A DNA stretch of 25,403 bases from positions 1 to 25,403 of the IMG/VR virus record IMGVR_UViG_3300029309_000123; one strand, written 5' to 3'. A program made the position numbers and the translations under genes. Shown in pieces: positions 1 through 7,342 of the stretch. This DNA comes from a virus. Positions within the stretch are counted from its first letter, which is position 1; each line of letters opens with the position of its first letter. The notes under the pieces were generated by a model, which worked only from the letters and a program-made list of their open reading frames with translations, did no database searches and was not told the origin of the DNA.

Positions 1-1
1 A

Positions 2-346
2 TTGATGCACGTGCTAAAGCAACAGCACGAAACGTTTGGCTTTCAGGTTCTAGTGACACCACAGGTTTACCCTAGTGACGGTGCATACAAGCCCTACAGT
101 AAAGAAATGCTACACGTGTACGTCAATGCAATATTAGAAGCTGCTGGGCTACCTCGACATCTTACAGCTATGGACATGAGGCGTACAGCTATCACTGAGA
201 TGGTAGAAGCTGGTGTAGATATAACACAGATCAAACAAGTAAGTGGACACACTAACATAAATAGCTTGACTCCTTATATCAAACACACGTACACTGGTGC
301 ATCAGAAGCACTAGCCCAGCGCCAAGCATTCAAGGATAAGAAATAA
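2..346 (+). CDS. Tyrosine recombinase/integrase, C-terminal part (cut by window edge)
   Basis: This is the catalytic C-terminal end of a tyrosine site-specific recombinase, the enzyme class that integrates and excises phage genomes. The 114 visible residues contain the box II arginine in MDMRRTAITEM (R60), the GHTNIN histidine (H83) and the nucleophilic tyrosine nine residues later in LTPYIKHT (Y92). The frame is open to the left edge, so the apparent TTG start at base 2 is an artefact and the core-binding domain and first catalytic arginine lie outside. The usual box II histidine (HxxR) is methionine here. The stop overlaps the primase start as TAATG, so the gene is part of the replication operon. 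No attachment site is recognisable. Family is confident; whether it is active is inferred. Confidence 0.85.
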   Translation: MMHVLKQQHETFGFQVLVTPQVYPSDGAYKPYSKEMLHVYVNAILEAAGLPRHLTAMDMRRTAITEMVEAGVDITQIKQVSGHTNINSLTPYIKHTYTGASEALAQRQAFKDKK

Positions 347-1218
347 TGTTTATAGATATCAATAGTTTAGATATATCTGAGGGTCAGACTATCAGACATG
401 ACTGCCCTAGATGTAAAGGTAAAAATACTTTTACTGCTACCAAACGTAATGGCTGCATAGCTTACAACTGTTACAAGATATCGTGTGATGTAGGAGGCTA
501 TGCTAACACAGGTATAGCAAAGGATGAGCTAGAGCACTATCTAGTCACGCCCCTGATCGAAACAGGTAATATAAACAAGAGGTTAGAGCACTTTGTTTAT
601 CCAGAACATGTAACGACTGACGTAAGTAACAAATATGTAAATAGATTTCGTATGCGCTGGGTGGGCGAGTACGCAAATCCCTTAGAAAACATAGACTTAC
701 TGTACGATCTTAAAGATAAACGTGCGGTGTTTCCTATCTACAATGATGGACTTATAGTAGATGCAATAGGAAGAGCGCTGGACGGTAAGCAACCCAAGTG
801 GTTACGCTACGGTGGTGCAGCAGAGTATGCCAAGTATTGCTACGGTGAGCCTAATGGTGTCTACATTGTAGTAGAAGACGTAATTAGTGCAGTAACTGTC
901 GCAAAAGTATACCCAAATGTCACAGGTTTTGCTTTATTAGGTACAAGCCTGACCGATGCACACAAAGAATGCTTGAGTGATAACGCTAACTATGTTATGG
1001 TTGCACTCGATCCAGACGCACTAAGAAAGACTTTAATTATGCGTAAAGAAATAGAAGCGTGGTGTGATATACCTACAAGAGCAATAAGATTGCGTGATGA
1101 TGTAAAGTATCAAGACCCAGAAGATATAGAACAGATAGGAGAATGGATACATGTTGCAGAAAAGTCACACAAACAAACAAAACCCAATGGCGAAGGAGGT
1201 AAGACAATCAAAGTATAG
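346..1218 (+). CDS. DNA primase with zinc ribbon and TOPRIM domain (T7 gp4 N-terminal type)
   Basis: Primase that would make RNA primers for lagging-strand synthesis. The N-terminus has a zinc-ribbon pattern, HDCPRC (C20, C23) with further cysteines at C37, C42 and C47, of which four probably bind zinc. The TOPRIM fold follows: the metal-binding glutamate is in YIVVED (E177) and the DxD pair is in ALDPDA (D222, D224). At 290 residues it matches only the primase half of T7 gp4. The helicase half is a separate gene about 1.1 kb downstream, beyond a GIY-YIG nuclease gene and small genes. The start is coupled to the recombinase stop (TAATG). Confidence 0.85.
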   Translation: MFIDINSLDISEGQTIRHDCPRCKGKNTFTATKRNGCIAYNCYKISCDVGGYANTGIAKDELEHYLVTPLIETGNINKRLEHFVYPEHVTTDVSNKYVNRFRMRWVGEYANPLENIDLLYDLKDKRAVFPIYNDGLIVDAIGRALDGKQPKWLRYGGAAEYAKYCYGEPNGVYIVVEDVISAVTVAKVYPNVTGFALLGTSLTDAHKECLSDNANYVMVALDPDALRKTLIMRKEIEAWCDIPTRAIRLRDDVKYQDPEDIEQIGEWIHVAEKSHKQTKPNGEGGKTIKV

Positions 1219-1306
1219 ACAACAAGTAGTACCCGATAAGAAGAAACCTAGACCCCAACGTAAAGACAAGCATAAAGGAGCAAAACATGATGTCTCAGGA
1301 GATTAA
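1187..1306 (+). CDS. Possible 39-aa basic protein
   Basis: An ATG at 1187 opens a 39-codon frame ending in TAA at 1304-1306. It bridges the gap between primase and nuclease genes and overlaps both. The product is very basic (MAKEVRQSKYRQQV, then a KKKPRPQRKDKHKG stretch), as would suit a small nucleic-acid-binding protein. No Shine-Dalgarno sequence precedes the ATG. The frame fills an otherwise non-coding gap and keeps the local habit of overlapping genes, but it may be a chance frame. No family is recognised. Confidence 0.3.
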   Translation: MAKEVRQSKYRQQVVPDKKKPRPQRKDKHKGAKHDVSGD

Positions 1307-1823
1307 CCCAAGAACAGGTAAGCCATACTACTATCAAAAAGGTAACGATTCAGAAACCCAAAGAAAAAGAAATAACAAAAGTAATCCCAAACACAACCCT
1401 AAACGCATGTGGGTTGATGGTAAGTATATATCAAACGATCATCCTCTACATAAACCTGGCAGATATACATCATTTGGTGATGCTGCATTCACAGCTTTAC
1501 AAAAGGATAAACAAGTAAAAGAGGGATACATTTATGTTATTACTAACCCAGCTTGGCCTGAGTGGGTCAAGATAGGTATGGCTATTGATGCAGAGGATAG
1601 ACTTAACGGATATCAAACAAGCTCACCTATGCGTGACTACCAGTTAGTTCACGCTATAGCGACACCTGACAGAGCCAGAGCAGAACGTGTAGCTCACAAA
1701 GCTGCTGCCCTGTGTGGTGAGAGACAAGGTGAGTGGTTCAAGATAGCAAACGAAGAAGCTGTGACAATATTGCAACACATAAAGGAAACTGAAGATGAAC
1801 AAAAAAGAGAGTCAACTAACTAA
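1287..1823 (+). CDS. GIY-YIG endonuclease, T5orf172-like
   Basis: A 178-residue protein whose C-terminal half matches the T5orf172 branch of the GIY-YIG nucleases, found in phage homing-type and defence-related enzymes. Visible motifs are GYIYV (80-84, GIY position), WVKIG (93-97, YIG position), a candidate catalytic arginine R105, a glutamate in ARAERVAH (E133), and GEWF (148-151). The N-terminal 75 residues are polar and basic with MWVDGKYIS and HKPGRYTSFGD, and may bind DNA. A clear ribosome site, AAAGGAG, lies at 1274-1280. It sits between the primase and helicase genes, a typical position for a mobile endonuclease, but it could equally degrade host DNA. Confidence 0.75.
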   Translation: MMSQEINPRTGKPYYYQKGNDSETQRKRNNKSNPKHNPKRMWVDGKYISNDHPLHKPGRYTSFGDAAFTALQKDKQVKEGYIYVITNPAWPEWVKIGMAIDAEDRLNGYQTSSPMRDYQLVHAIATPDRARAERVAHKAAALCGERQGEWFKIANEEAVTILQHIKETEDEQKRESTN

Positions 1824-2025
1824 AGATATTTATCGTATGATAAGAACTCTCAGCGCAAAGACGCTATCTGAAACTCAACGCAGAAGTATTGAGGAGGACG
1901 TAGCGTACAAGCAAAAGAAACTACAGGATCATATGGGCGTAAAGACTTTTATACGCCCTATGAACAACATGGAACGTAAAGCTGCAGCAGAAAAAAGAAA
2001 AGCTAATAGTAATGAGAAGATATAA
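1795..2025 (+). CDS. Small basic helical protein, unknown function
   Basis: A 76-residue, lysine-rich, probably all-helical protein (MNKKESQLTKDIYRMIRTLS, ending KAAAEKRKANSNEKI). It starts 29 bases inside the end of the nuclease gene and has AAAGGAAA about eight bases before its ATG. It overlaps the next small gene by 14 bases. No domain is recognised and it has no cysteine. Its place among replication genes suggests a role in DNA metabolism, but that is inference only. Confidence 0.6.
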   Translation: MNKKESQLTKDIYRMIRTLSAKTLSETQRRSIEEDVAYKQKKLQDHMGVKTFIRPMNNMERKAAAEKRKANSNEKI

Positions 2026-2173
2026 AGAAGTAAAATGTGATATATGTGAAGAGTACTTCGACACAACTAAGCACACATCATGCCCAAAAGAATCCTGTAA
2101 ATCAGTACAGGATGGTTGGGAAGATGAGACATCAACACAAATACAACAGACAAGCAGAGGATTTAACAGGTGA
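2012..2173 (+). CDS. 53-aa zinc-finger-like protein
   Basis: An ATG at 2012 opens a 53-codon frame whose product begins MRRYKEVKCDICEEYFD. It has C9 and C12 in a CxxC knuckle, then C24 and C29 (TSCPKESCK), a likely single-zinc ribbon, followed by a polar Gln/Thr tail. It overlaps the preceding gene by 14 bases and the following GTG-started gene by GTGA, the same coupling as elsewhere in the block. A longer frame from 2037 on the same strand has no sensible composition and is taken as a shadow. No specific family is recognised; small zinc proteins are common in phage early regions. Confidence 0.6.
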   Translation: MRRYKEVKCDICEEYFDTTKHTSCPKESCKSVQDGWEDETSTQIQQTSRGFNR

Positions 2174-2316
2174 GCGAACAGTATTGCACAACAAAAGGTT
2201 TAGGATGGGCGTTTCTAGTATGTATATTTTTTATAATAGGTGTACCTATACTGATGTGGTTAGCAATAGAGGGTTCAGATTGGTACGAGATATTTAAAAT
2301 GATGAACCCGATTTAA
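2170..2316 (+). CDS. 48-aa single-span membrane protein
   Basis: A GTG at 2170 overlaps the preceding stop as GTGA and opens 48 codons ending TAA at 2314. After a short polar start (VSEQYCTTKG) the product is a strongly hydrophobic segment, about residues 11-33 (WAFLVCIFFIIGVPILMWLA), then a short acidic/aromatic tail. This predicts one transmembrane helix. Its stop lies beside the helicase ribosome site (AAGGAG, 2315-2320), giving unbroken coding through the region. No family is recognised; host-membrane targeting is possible but inferred. Confidence 0.55.
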   Translation: MSEQYCTTKGLGWAFLVCIFFIIGVPILMWLAIEGSDWYEIFKMMNPI

Positions 2317-2320
2317 GGAG
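2315..2320 (+). promoter_or_regulatory. Ribosome binding site of the helicase gene
   Basis: AAGGAG lies six bases before the ATG at 2327. It is the strongest Shine-Dalgarno sequence in this part of the operon and fixes the helicase start. Confidence 0.7.
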
Positions 2321-2326
2321 AGTAGA

Positions 2327-3556
2327 ATGGAAAATGGAGAGTTAGCCTTACTTAGGACACTTATGGATAAGGAGTTCTATGACAGTAACAAAGGTATACA
2401 TACGCCTGACAAGCTGTTTACTAAAGATGTTCGTAAGGTCAAGAGAACTATAGACTACGCTATGAGTCAGTTCGACAAGGATTTAAACTTCTCAGAGTTA
2501 GAGGGGTTGTTCTTTACACGAGAGACATTGACCACAGCTAACAAAGAGTCTTACAAAAGATTGTTTGATAAGCTCCGGCAAGAAAAACCCATGAACCAAG
2601 AGGTAGCTCAAGAAGTTATGTCTAACCTATTCCAACAAGTAGTAGGTGAAGAGGTAGCTAACTTAGGCTTTGACTACGTGAATGGTGAGAAGAATACACT
2701 GGAGCCACTACGTAACATAATCACAGACTATCAAGATAACTTCCTACCCAACTTAAAAGTAGAGTGGGGTGACATATCTATTGACAATCTGTTGGTGGCT
2801 AATGAGATACAATCTAAGTGGCAGTTTAACATACCGTCACTGCAGCGCAAGGTAGAGGGCATATCAGGTGGACATCTAGTTTTAGTGGGTGCTAGACCTA
2901 ACACTGGTAAGACATCCTTCCACGCCTCTCTGATTGCCTCTGAGCGTGGATTTGCTAGACAGGGTGCTAAGTGTATCGTCCTGTGTAACGAAGAGGACTA
3001 CACTCGTGTAGGTGCTAGGTATCTCAGTGCTGCATCTAACATGCCTATGGAAGAGATCAAGGACAACTACGCTCTTGCGTCCACAAGGTACAAGCCAGTG
3101 TACGACAACATACGTATAGTAGACAGCACAGGCAAAGACATGGTGTGGGTTGAGGCTGTAGTAAAGCATCACAATCCTGATATCGTAGTGCTAGATATGG
3201 GTGACAAGTTTGCCAACAAGACAGGTGCAGACTCCCACGTGTATCTCAAAGATGCAGCCATACACGCCAGAAATATAGCCAAGCAGTATGACTGTGCAGT
3301 TATCTGGATGTCTCAGCTATCAGCAGAGGCAGAGGGTAAAATATATGTAGACCAGTCTATGCTTGAGGGTAGTAAGACAGGTAAAGCTGCTGAGTGCGAT
3401 CTGATGATACTGATATCTAAGAACCCACAAGTAGAGGGTGAGTATGAGTCAGACACACAGCGACACTTGAACGTAGCTAAGAATAAACTAAAGGGTGGAT
3501 GGCATGGGGTTGTCCACTGTCAGTTAGATGGAGAGAGAGCAAGGTACTCAGCATGA
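2327..3556 (+). CDS. Replicative DNA helicase, DnaB/T7 gp4 RecA-like fold
   Basis: Hexameric 5'-3' replicative helicase driving fork unwinding with the primase encoded upstream. A roughly 165-residue N-terminal region precedes a RecA-type ATPase core. The Walker A motif is GARPNTGKTS (188-197), the catalytic glutamate region is CNEED (220-224), Walker B is IVVLDMGDK (286-294), motif H3 is IWMSQLS (Q330), and H4 is around NVAKNKLKGG. At 409 residues it lacks a primase domain, so primase and helicase are separate polypeptides here. Its TGA overlaps the ATG of the polymerase gene (ATGA). Confidence 0.88.
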   Translation: MENGELALLRTLMDKEFYDSNKGIHTPDKLFTKDVRKVKRTIDYAMSQFDKDLNFSELEGLFFTRETLTTANKESYKRLFDKLRQEKPMNQEVAQEVMSNLFQQVVGEEVANLGFDYVNGEKNTLEPLRNIITDYQDNFLPNLKVEWGDISIDNLLVANEIQSKWQFNIPSLQRKVEGISGGHLVLVGARPNTGKTSFHASLIASERGFARQGAKCIVLCNEEDYTRVGARYLSAASNMPMEEIKDNYALASTRYKPVYDNIRIVDSTGKDMVWVEAVVKHHNPDIVVLDMGDKFANKTGADSHVYLKDAAIHARNIAKQYDCAVIWMSQLSAEAEGKIYVDQSMLEGSKTGKAAECDLMILISKNPQVEGEYESDTQRHLNVAKNKLKGGWHGVVHCQLDGERARYSA

Positions 3557-5595
3557 GAAGAGTAGTAGATGTAGAGAACTCAATAACTCTACGAGATGGT
3601 AAGATATTCAACGATCCTTACGAGCCAAGCAATACACTTACTGAGGTGGGTGTGCTGTGTTTGGATACAGGAGAGAAAAGACTGTTACCGTTTGACCACA
3701 AAGAAGCCACAGACAAACACAAAAAGAATGACTGTGTTTTACAGAGGATGCTAGACAGCACAACGCTGCTGATAGGACATAACCTACAGTATGATCTAGC
3801 CTGGCTTTGGGCTAATGGCTTCAAGTATGATGGTAATATATATGACACAATGCTTGCAGAATATTTACTTTTACGTGGACAAAAACAACCACTAAGTTTG
3901 GAGCAGTGTGCTATCAGACGTAACTTACAGTATAAGAAAGACGATACGCTTAAAGCGTACTACAAGAAAGGATACAACACAAATGAGATACCACTTGACG
4001 AACTCAGCCATTATCTTGAGTATGATTTGCTTACCACTGGCGAGTTGTACAAAGCCACTGAAGCTGACTTTTCAACCCCAGCCTCCGCTTCCCTTCGAGC
4101 AGTCAAAGACGTTACCTTTAGAACCTGCAAAGTCCTCACAAGAATGTCAATGGCAGGAATCAGGGTGGATAGACATGCCCTCGAACACGTCCGTGATAGA
4201 TTCGAGCGAGAGCGAAAAGAAATACTTGATAGATTGCAAACCACCACACGAGAGTTGATGGGTGGCACACCTATTAATCTCAACTCACCAGAGCAGATGT
4301 CGTGGGTAATTTTTAGCCGTAAGCCTAATGATAAAAAAGAATGGGTAGACATCTTTGAATACGTGGACGACAAAGGTTTTAAGGATGCAGTAAAAAAGAA
4401 TAGCAAGATGATCTTTAAAACAAAAGCAAGCACTTGCCCTACTTGTAATGGTGGTGGCAAAGTACACAAAACAAGAAAGGATGGTACACTACATAAGATA
4501 CCAAACAAATGCAAAGCCTGTGAAGCTAGGGGTTTCCTACTCACAGCAACAAACGAAATGGCAGGGCTTGGGTTCTTTCCACCAAGTAAGAAGTGGGTCA
4601 GTGCCAATGGCTTCGGTGTAGGTAAAACAAACTTAGATGCATTGATAGCCACAGCTAAAAACAACAACATGGAGAAAGCAAATGAGTTCCTTCAAGACCT
4701 TAAAAGGCTTAGTGCTATTAGCAGTTATCTTAGTAGTTTTGTGGATGGTATTATCACCAACTGTAAAACAAGTGACAAACTACACATCAACCTTACCCAG
4801 CATATCACCAGTACAGGTAGATTTTCTGGACGAAATCCCAACATGCAAAACATGCCCAGAGGAGGAACCTTCCCAATAAAACGTGTGTTTATCTCAAGAT
4901 GGGAGGGTGGCAAAATTATTGAGTCTGACTTTGCCCAACTTGAGTTCAGAACGGCTGCGTTCTTAGCACAGGACAAGACAGCAATGCACGAGATAGATAC
5001 AGGGTTTGATGTACACTCCTACACTGCAAAGGTTATCAGTGACGCAGGACAACCTACAACTAGGCAGGAAGCAAAGGCACACACCTTCGCTCCTCTCTTT
5101 GGTGCTACTGGATATGGTAGATCAAAAGCAGAAGCTGCGTACTACAAAGAGTTTGTTGAGAAGTACAAAGGCATAGCTAGTTGGCATACCAGATTAGGTA
5201 ACGAGGCTGTTAACGAGGGTAAGATAACCAACGTCAGTGGTAGACAGTACGCATTTCCTGATGTCATACGTAGAGAGAACGGCACTGTGTCGCACTTTAC
5301 TATGATTAAGAATTATCCTGTGCAAGGCTTCGCTACAGGAGATGTCGTACCAGTTGTACTGATAGAACTTGACCGTTTGTTACAGCCTATGCACTCATGT
5401 TTAGTCAACAGTGTCCACGATAGTATGGTAATTGACACACACCCTGATGAAATAGATGATGTGTTAAGTATAATTAGTTTGATTAACACTAATCTAAATG
5501 CTATGATTCAAAAAGAATATAATATAAAAGTTAACGTACCTTTGTTATTAGAATCAAAAATAGGAGACAACTGGCTTGACACAAAGGACGTTTAA
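3553..5595 (+). CDS. Family A DNA polymerase with inserted DnaJ-type zinc motif
   Basis: Replicative DNA polymerase of 680 residues with proofreading. I chose the ATG at 3553 (MRRVVDVEN) over an in-frame ATG 54 bases upstream because it overlaps the helicase stop as ATGA and places the exonuclease DxE motif at the N-terminus. Exonuclease residues are D6 and E8 (VDVE), N77...D81 (GHNLQYD) and Y154...D158. A zinc-type insert follows with C295, C298, C320 and C323 (CPTCNGGG, CKACEARGF), like two DnaJ CxxCxGxG units. Polymerase motif A is IESDFAQLEFR (D459), motif B RQEAKAHTFAPLFG (R504, K508, F512), and motif C NSVHDS (H622, D623). The Pol I Tyr766 position is Phe516. This layout is reported for HMO-2011-type phages. 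Confidence 0.93.
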   Translation: MRRVVDVENSITLRDGKIFNDPYEPSNTLTEVGVLCLDTGEKRLLPFDHKEATDKHKKNDCVLQRMLDSTTLLIGHNLQYDLAWLWANGFKYDGNIYDTMLAEYLLLRGQKQPLSLEQCAIRRNLQYKKDDTLKAYYKKGYNTNEIPLDELSHYLEYDLLTTGELYKATEADFSTPASASLRAVKDVTFRTCKVLTRMSMAGIRVDRHALEHVRDRFERERKEILDRLQTTTRELMGGTPINLNSPEQMSWVIFSRKPNDKKEWVDIFEYVDDKGFKDAVKKNSKMIFKTKASTCPTCNGGGKVHKTRKDGTLHKIPNKCKACEARGFLLTATNEMAGLGFFPPSKKWVSANGFGVGKTNLDALIATAKNNNMEKANEFLQDLKRLSAISSYLSSFVDGIITNCKTSDKLHINLTQHITSTGRFSGRNPNMQNMPRGGTFPIKRVFISRWEGGKIIESDFAQLEFRTAAFLAQDKTAMHEIDTGFDVHSYTAKVISDAGQPTTRQEAKAHTFAPLFGATGYGRSKAEAAYYKEFVEKYKGIASWHTRLGNEAVNEGKITNVSGRQYAFPDVIRRENGTVSHFTMIKNYPVQGFATGDVVPVVLIELDRLLQPMHSCLVNSVHDSMVIDTHPDEIDDVLSIISLINTNLNAMIQKEYNIKVNVPLLLESKIGDNWLDTKDV

Positions 5596-5630
5596 TGATA
5601 TAACTCTAACTCTAAAACTTTTTACATATG

Positions 5631-5635
5631 AAAGG
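5631..5635 (+). promoter_or_regulatory. Ribosome binding site deciding the start at 5643
   Basis: AAAGG lies seven bases before the ATG at 5643 and inside the frame if the earlier ATG at 5628 were used. No comparable site precedes 5628, so translation more likely begins at 5643. Confidence 0.5.
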
Positions 5636-5642
5636 TAAAATT

Positions 5643-6482
5643 ATGGAAAATGCAGTCGCACTTAAAGTAGACAACATGAACTTGTCTGATGCTATGGGTT
5701 TCTCAAGCCCAGCAGCACAGTCACAGTCTAGTCTACGTAGGATTACAGGTACAGTTATACAAGAAGTTGTTGATGGTAAGGTAGCTTCTTCACCTGTGTT
5801 CAAGATTACATCTGAAGATGATGTGGTATATGCCAGAGAAGTAGAAGTGAGACTATTTGCAGAGCGTCAGAAGTGGCAGCGTTGGGATAGTGAAAACAAA
5901 ACTATGCAAAAGTCTGTCATGTCCAACTCACTCAACGTTGATTTGAAAGATACACTTGGTACGTTTAATCTTGGTAGACCGTCAGGTTACATCAAGGACT
6001 TCCAAGCTCTGCCCAAAGATCAACAGGACTTGATACGCAGTGTTAGCCGTGTCAAAGTTATGATGGGTAAAGCTAAACTAGTTGGCGCTTTCTACGAAGG
6101 TGGTGATCCTGCTACAGGTTACGATGACGAATTTGACTTTGTAATGGACGTTAAAAACAGAGATAGTCTCAAGTTTATTGATGGCGTAGTGGGTAAACTA
6201 ATGAAGAAGAAGATCTCACCTGCAGAGCATACCATAGCTCTACTTGGTGAAACACGTAGCTTGCCTAACGGTAACCCCTACATGGTAACTAACGCCTCAC
6301 TCAGTGAGTTCGTTGGCTTGGCTGACGGTGATAATGAAACACTGCAGAACTTCTTGGACTACATTGATTCTAGTAACGAGTACGTTATTGGTAAGTGGGA
6401 AGAGAATAATGTGGAAACACTATCTCCATCTGACCAAGATATAGTTGCCAACATAGTTGATGTGGAGGACTTTGACCAGTGA
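5643..6482 (+). CDS. Putative single-stranded DNA-binding protein
   Basis: A 279-residue soluble protein starting MENAVALKVDNMNLSDAMGF. An alternative ATG at 5628 would add five residues. A beta-rich first part (RRITGTVIQEVVDG, VYAREVEVRLFAERQKW) carries aromatic and basic residues. The C-terminus is strongly acidic (IVANIVDVEDFDQ), the tail expected of phage ssDNA-binding proteins such as T7 gp2.5 and T4 gp32. Its place directly after the polymerase and before the nuclease matches gp2.5 order in T7-like phages. No signature motif makes the assignment certain, so the function is inferred from tail, size and position. Confidence 0.5.
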   Translation: MENAVALKVDNMNLSDAMGFSSPAAQSQSSLRRITGTVIQEVVDGKVASSPVFKITSEDDVVYAREVEVRLFAERQKWQRWDSENKTMQKSVMSNSLNVDLKDTLGTFNLGRPSGYIKDFQALPKDQQDLIRSVSRVKVMMGKAKLVGAFYEGGDPATGYDDEFDFVMDVKNRDSLKFIDGVVGKLMKKKISPAEHTIALLGETRSLPNGNPYMVTNASLSEFVGLADGDNETLQNFLDYIDSSNEYVIGKWEENNVETLSPSDQDIVANIVDVEDFDQ

Positions 6483-7342
6483 ACCACCCTGCTGAACTAG
6501 CTTTGCATCAGTATCTTAGGAGTGCTATTGAAGGTAAATCTGAGATGTCTCAGGATATCATTGATAAAATCAAGGAAGATATTGGTGCTGCTCTTGACAA
6601 GCAGTTCAACGCTGCTGATGAAAAGAAAGAGTTTAAACTTAGGATGTCCAACGTTGGGCGTCCGAAGTGTCAGCTATGGTTCGAGAAGAATGATCCCGAT
6701 CATCAGGAGCCTCTGCCTACTTCATTCAAAGTCAATATGATATTTGGTGACATGGTAGAGGCTCTACTAAAAGGTTTGCTCAGAGCATCTGGAGTGCAGT
6801 TTGGTGATAACGAAAAGGTGTCAATGCAACTCAACGATAAAGATGAACTGTCAGGTGAGTATGACATGCTACTGGATGGTAAGATAGACGATGTTAAGTC
6901 AGCTAGTACTTGGTCATACGATAATAAGTTTGTTGACTTCTACACGTTGAACAGCAGTGACTCCTTTGGTTATGTGCCACAGCTTGTAGGCTACGCCACA
7001 GCAGCTAACAAAAAAGTTGGTGGCTGGTGGGTTGTAAATAAAAACAACGGTAGCTTCAAATATGTGTCAGCAGCAGACGTAGACAAGGACATGGTTATCC
7101 AAAAGATAAAGGATGTACACACCTACCTTGAAAGCAATGCACCATTTGAGAGATGCTTTACAGACGAGCCAGAGGTATACAGAGGTAAAGCTAGCGGTAA
7201 CTACAAGCTACCCAAGTCCTGCACTTTCTGTAACCATAAGATTAAATGCTGGCCTAATCTAAAGAGTTTACCATCGAAGGTATACAGTGGTAAGAAAGAA
7301 CCACCAACCGTACATTATACAAAACTAAGAGGTGAATATTAA
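6479..7342 (+). CDS. PD-(D/E)XK nuclease, Cas4/RecB-like, probable Fe-S cluster
   Basis: A 287-residue nuclease of the PD-(D/E)XK superfamily, probably an exonuclease for DNA degradation or recombination. Candidate catalytic residues are E94 (GDMVEALL), D129 (SGEYDM), D138 and K140 (KIDDVKS), with the downstream Q168/Y172 motif (PQLVGY). One cysteine near the N-terminus (C64, GRPKCQLWF) plus three near the C-terminus (C248, C251, C257 in CTFCNHKIKCW) reproduce the split four-cysteine arrangement that holds a 4Fe-4S cluster in Cas4 and AddB-type nucleases. The GTG start overlaps the preceding stop as GTGA. Fold is confident; cluster and polarity are inferred. Confidence 0.78.
   Translation: MNHPAELALHQYLRSAIEGKSEMSQDIIDKIKEDIGAALDKQFNAADEKKEFKLRMSNVGRPKCQLWFEKNDPDHQEPLPTSFKVNMIFGDMVEALLKGLLRASGVQFGDNEKVSMQLNDKDELSGEYDMLLDGKIDDVKSASTWSYDNKFVDFYTLNSSDSFGYVPQLVGYATAANKKVGGWWVVNKNNGSFKYVSAADVDKDMVIQKIKDVHTYLESNAPFERCFTDEPEVYRGKASGNYKLPKSCTFCNHKIKCWPNLKSLPSKVYSGKKEPPTVHYTKLRGEY

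Noticed and set aside
1-346. An attachment site or tRNA next to the recombinase
   Set aside because: Nothing resembling a tRNA or a core repeat is seen, and the DNA upstream of the gene, where attP might lie, is outside the window.
2037-2297. An 86-aa plus-strand frame between the small genes and the helicase
   Set aside because: It overlaps two better frames (2012-2173 and 2170-2316) that have a cysteine knuckle, a membrane helix, coupled starts and stops, and full coverage. Its own product is compositionally odd and has no ribosome site.
3499-3552. An 18-codon upstream extension of the polymerase from an in-frame ATG
   Set aside because: It lies within the helicase C-terminus, has no family match, and the ATG at 3553 forms an ATGA coupling and puts the exonuclease DxE motif at the expected N-terminal place.
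4011-4670. A 219-aa minus-strand frame inside the polymerase gene
   Set aside because: It lies opposite well-conserved polymerase sequence including the zinc motif, runs against the operon direction, and its product shows no domain.
5596-5642. A promoter or terminator in the short gap after the polymerase gene
   Set aside because: The gap is AT-rich and contains a repeated AACTCT, but no hairpin and no convincing -10/-35 pair or phage promoter consensus can be defined from one copy.
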